A stretch of 43,090 nt of DNA. Source: a virus. This document shows, piece after piece, positions 42,818 through 43,090 of this stretch. Location of the stretch: positions 1 through 43,090 of IMG/VR virus record IMGVR_UViG_3300046171_000148; one strand, written 5' to 3'. How positions within the stretch are numbered: position 1 is the first letter of the stretch; each line of letters starts with the position of its first letter. The translations under genes and the position numbers were made by a program. The notes under the pieces are model-generated. The model saw only the letters and a list, made by a program, of their open reading frames with translations. It was not told where the DNA came from and searched no databases.

Positions 42818-42956
42818 TAAGGATTTGGGAGAGGTGTGCTTACTGACTTGTGTGTCATGCCTCTGGGGAGATAGTCAACACTCTCAGAGAAGTCCCGAAG
42901 GGAGAAACAATGAGAGGGAAGGAATCAACCCCCTTACACTATAGGGGCTCTTTAGA

Positions 42957-42975
42957 GGTGAGTAACAATAACTCT
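42957..42975. repeat. 19-nt direct repeat, copy 2
   Basis: Same 19-nt sequence as 42799..42817, 158 bases away, just downstream (in minus direction) of the TATAAT at 43002. Confidence 0.75.
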
Positions 42976-43001
42976 CAAATGTTTTCTGTGTTTATATCTT
43001 T

Positions 43002-43007
43002 ATTATA
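43002..43007 (-). promoter_or_regulatory. Possible -10 box of the mini-gene operon
   Basis: TATAAT on the minus strand, next to TTCGAAAATA. The best -35 candidate (TTACAC at about 18 bases) is poor, so this is only a candidate start of the leader preceding the three mini-genes. Confidence 0.35.
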
Positions 43008-43017
43008 TTCGAAAATA
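43008..43017. repeat. TTCGAAAATA repeat, copy 3
   Basis: Third copy of the ten-base element, abutting the TATAAT box at 43002. Confidence 0.5.
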
Positions 43018-43090
43018 GGGGTTCTGTGTAATATTTTGTGCCAGTGAGATTTCTGGGCGTTGTGTGCTTGACAATCGGTAGGTTACGACC

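Larger units (their letters stand above)
42780..43090. other. Non-coding leader with a 19-nt direct repeat and possible promoter
   Basis: No convincing gene. It contains the 19-nt repeats at 42799 and 42957, a third TTCGAAAATA at 43008, a TATAAT on the minus strand (43002-43007) without a clear -35, and a CCCCT/AGGGG hairpin at about 42930-42947. It looks like the 5' leader of the three mini-genes. Confidence 0.55.

Noticed and set aside
43068-43073. TTGACA on the plus strand near the right edge
   Set aside because: No -10 box can be seen before the window ends and no plus-strand gene is visible to be served.
1-43090. CRISPR array, insertion sequence, integrase or toxin-antitoxin system
   Set aside because: No regularly spaced repeats, transposase, recombinase or recognisable toxin was seen on either strand.
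1-43090. Firm assignment to a cyanobacterial host
   Set aside because: Virion gene order fits marine T4-like phages in general; no photosynthesis or other cyanophage-specific gene is in the window.

Overview
The window is a 43-kb piece of a T4-like marine myovirus (tailed phage with a contractile tail), very likely a cyanophage or a close relative infecting another marine bacterium. The evidence is an AT-rich sequence, nearly all genes on the minus strand, and a block of virion genes in the order known from marine T4-like phages. Read in the direction of transcription (right to left) this is gp25, gp6, a giant YHYH-domain structural protein, gp8, a giant DUF4815-type protein, a small coiled-coil protein, gp13, gp14, gp15, gp16, two accessory virion proteins, a Cys-containing DUF-type protein, gp17, a small zinc-binding protein, gp18, gp19 and gp20. 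No photosynthesis gene or other host-diagnostic gene is visible, so the host is not settled.

Region by region in transcription order. (1) 43.09-41.8 kb: accessory leader with a 19-nt direct repeat, three copies of TTCGAAAATA, three tiny overlapping genes (one a predicted membrane miniprotein), a candidate terminator and a tRNA with anticodon CAT. (2) 41.8-38.5 kb: a consensus sigma70-type promoter drives a D12-class adenine methyltransferase, followed by small conserved genes, a DxD-containing glycosyltransferase-like protein and an intrinsic terminator at 39.37 kb. (3) 38.5-22.4 kb: baseplate wedge genes gp25, gp6 and gp8, with a structural gene of about 4,000 codons between gp6 and gp8. (4) 22.4-14.6 kb: DUF4815-type structural protein and a small coiled-coil protein. 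(5) 14.5-10.8 kb: neck and tail-completion proteins gp13, gp14, gp15 and small terminase gp16. (6) 10.8-6.0 kb: small virion protein, long coiled-coil/fibre-like protein, 672-residue Cys/Lys-rich protein. (7) 6.0-0 kb: large terminase gp17, zinc-binding miniprotein, sheath gp18, tube gp19 and the start of portal gp20, which runs off the left edge.

These genes form one morphogenesis programme: baseplate wedge assembly, tail tube and sheath, neck and completion, DNA packaging motor and portal. Seven copies of an ATAAATA late-promoter core lie just upstream of gp20, gp18, the 672-residue gene, the coiled-coil gene, the small virion gene, gp13 and gp8.

A strong caution: many genes are split by single-base indels, often in homopolymers. 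About 18-20 are in the giant YHYH gene, with further ones in gp25, gp6, the DUF4815 gene, the coiled-coil gene, the glycosyltransferase-like gene and two small genes. Protein sequence resumes exactly in another frame across each break. I read this as residual sequencing error in essential genes rather than decay, and give the reconstructed gene extents. No CRISPR array, insertion sequence or integrase was seen. I found no convincing undescribed system; the most intriguing items are the tandem in-frame TGA codons in the DUF4815 gene, modules recurring across several structural proteins, and the promoter/tRNA/mini-gene accessory region.
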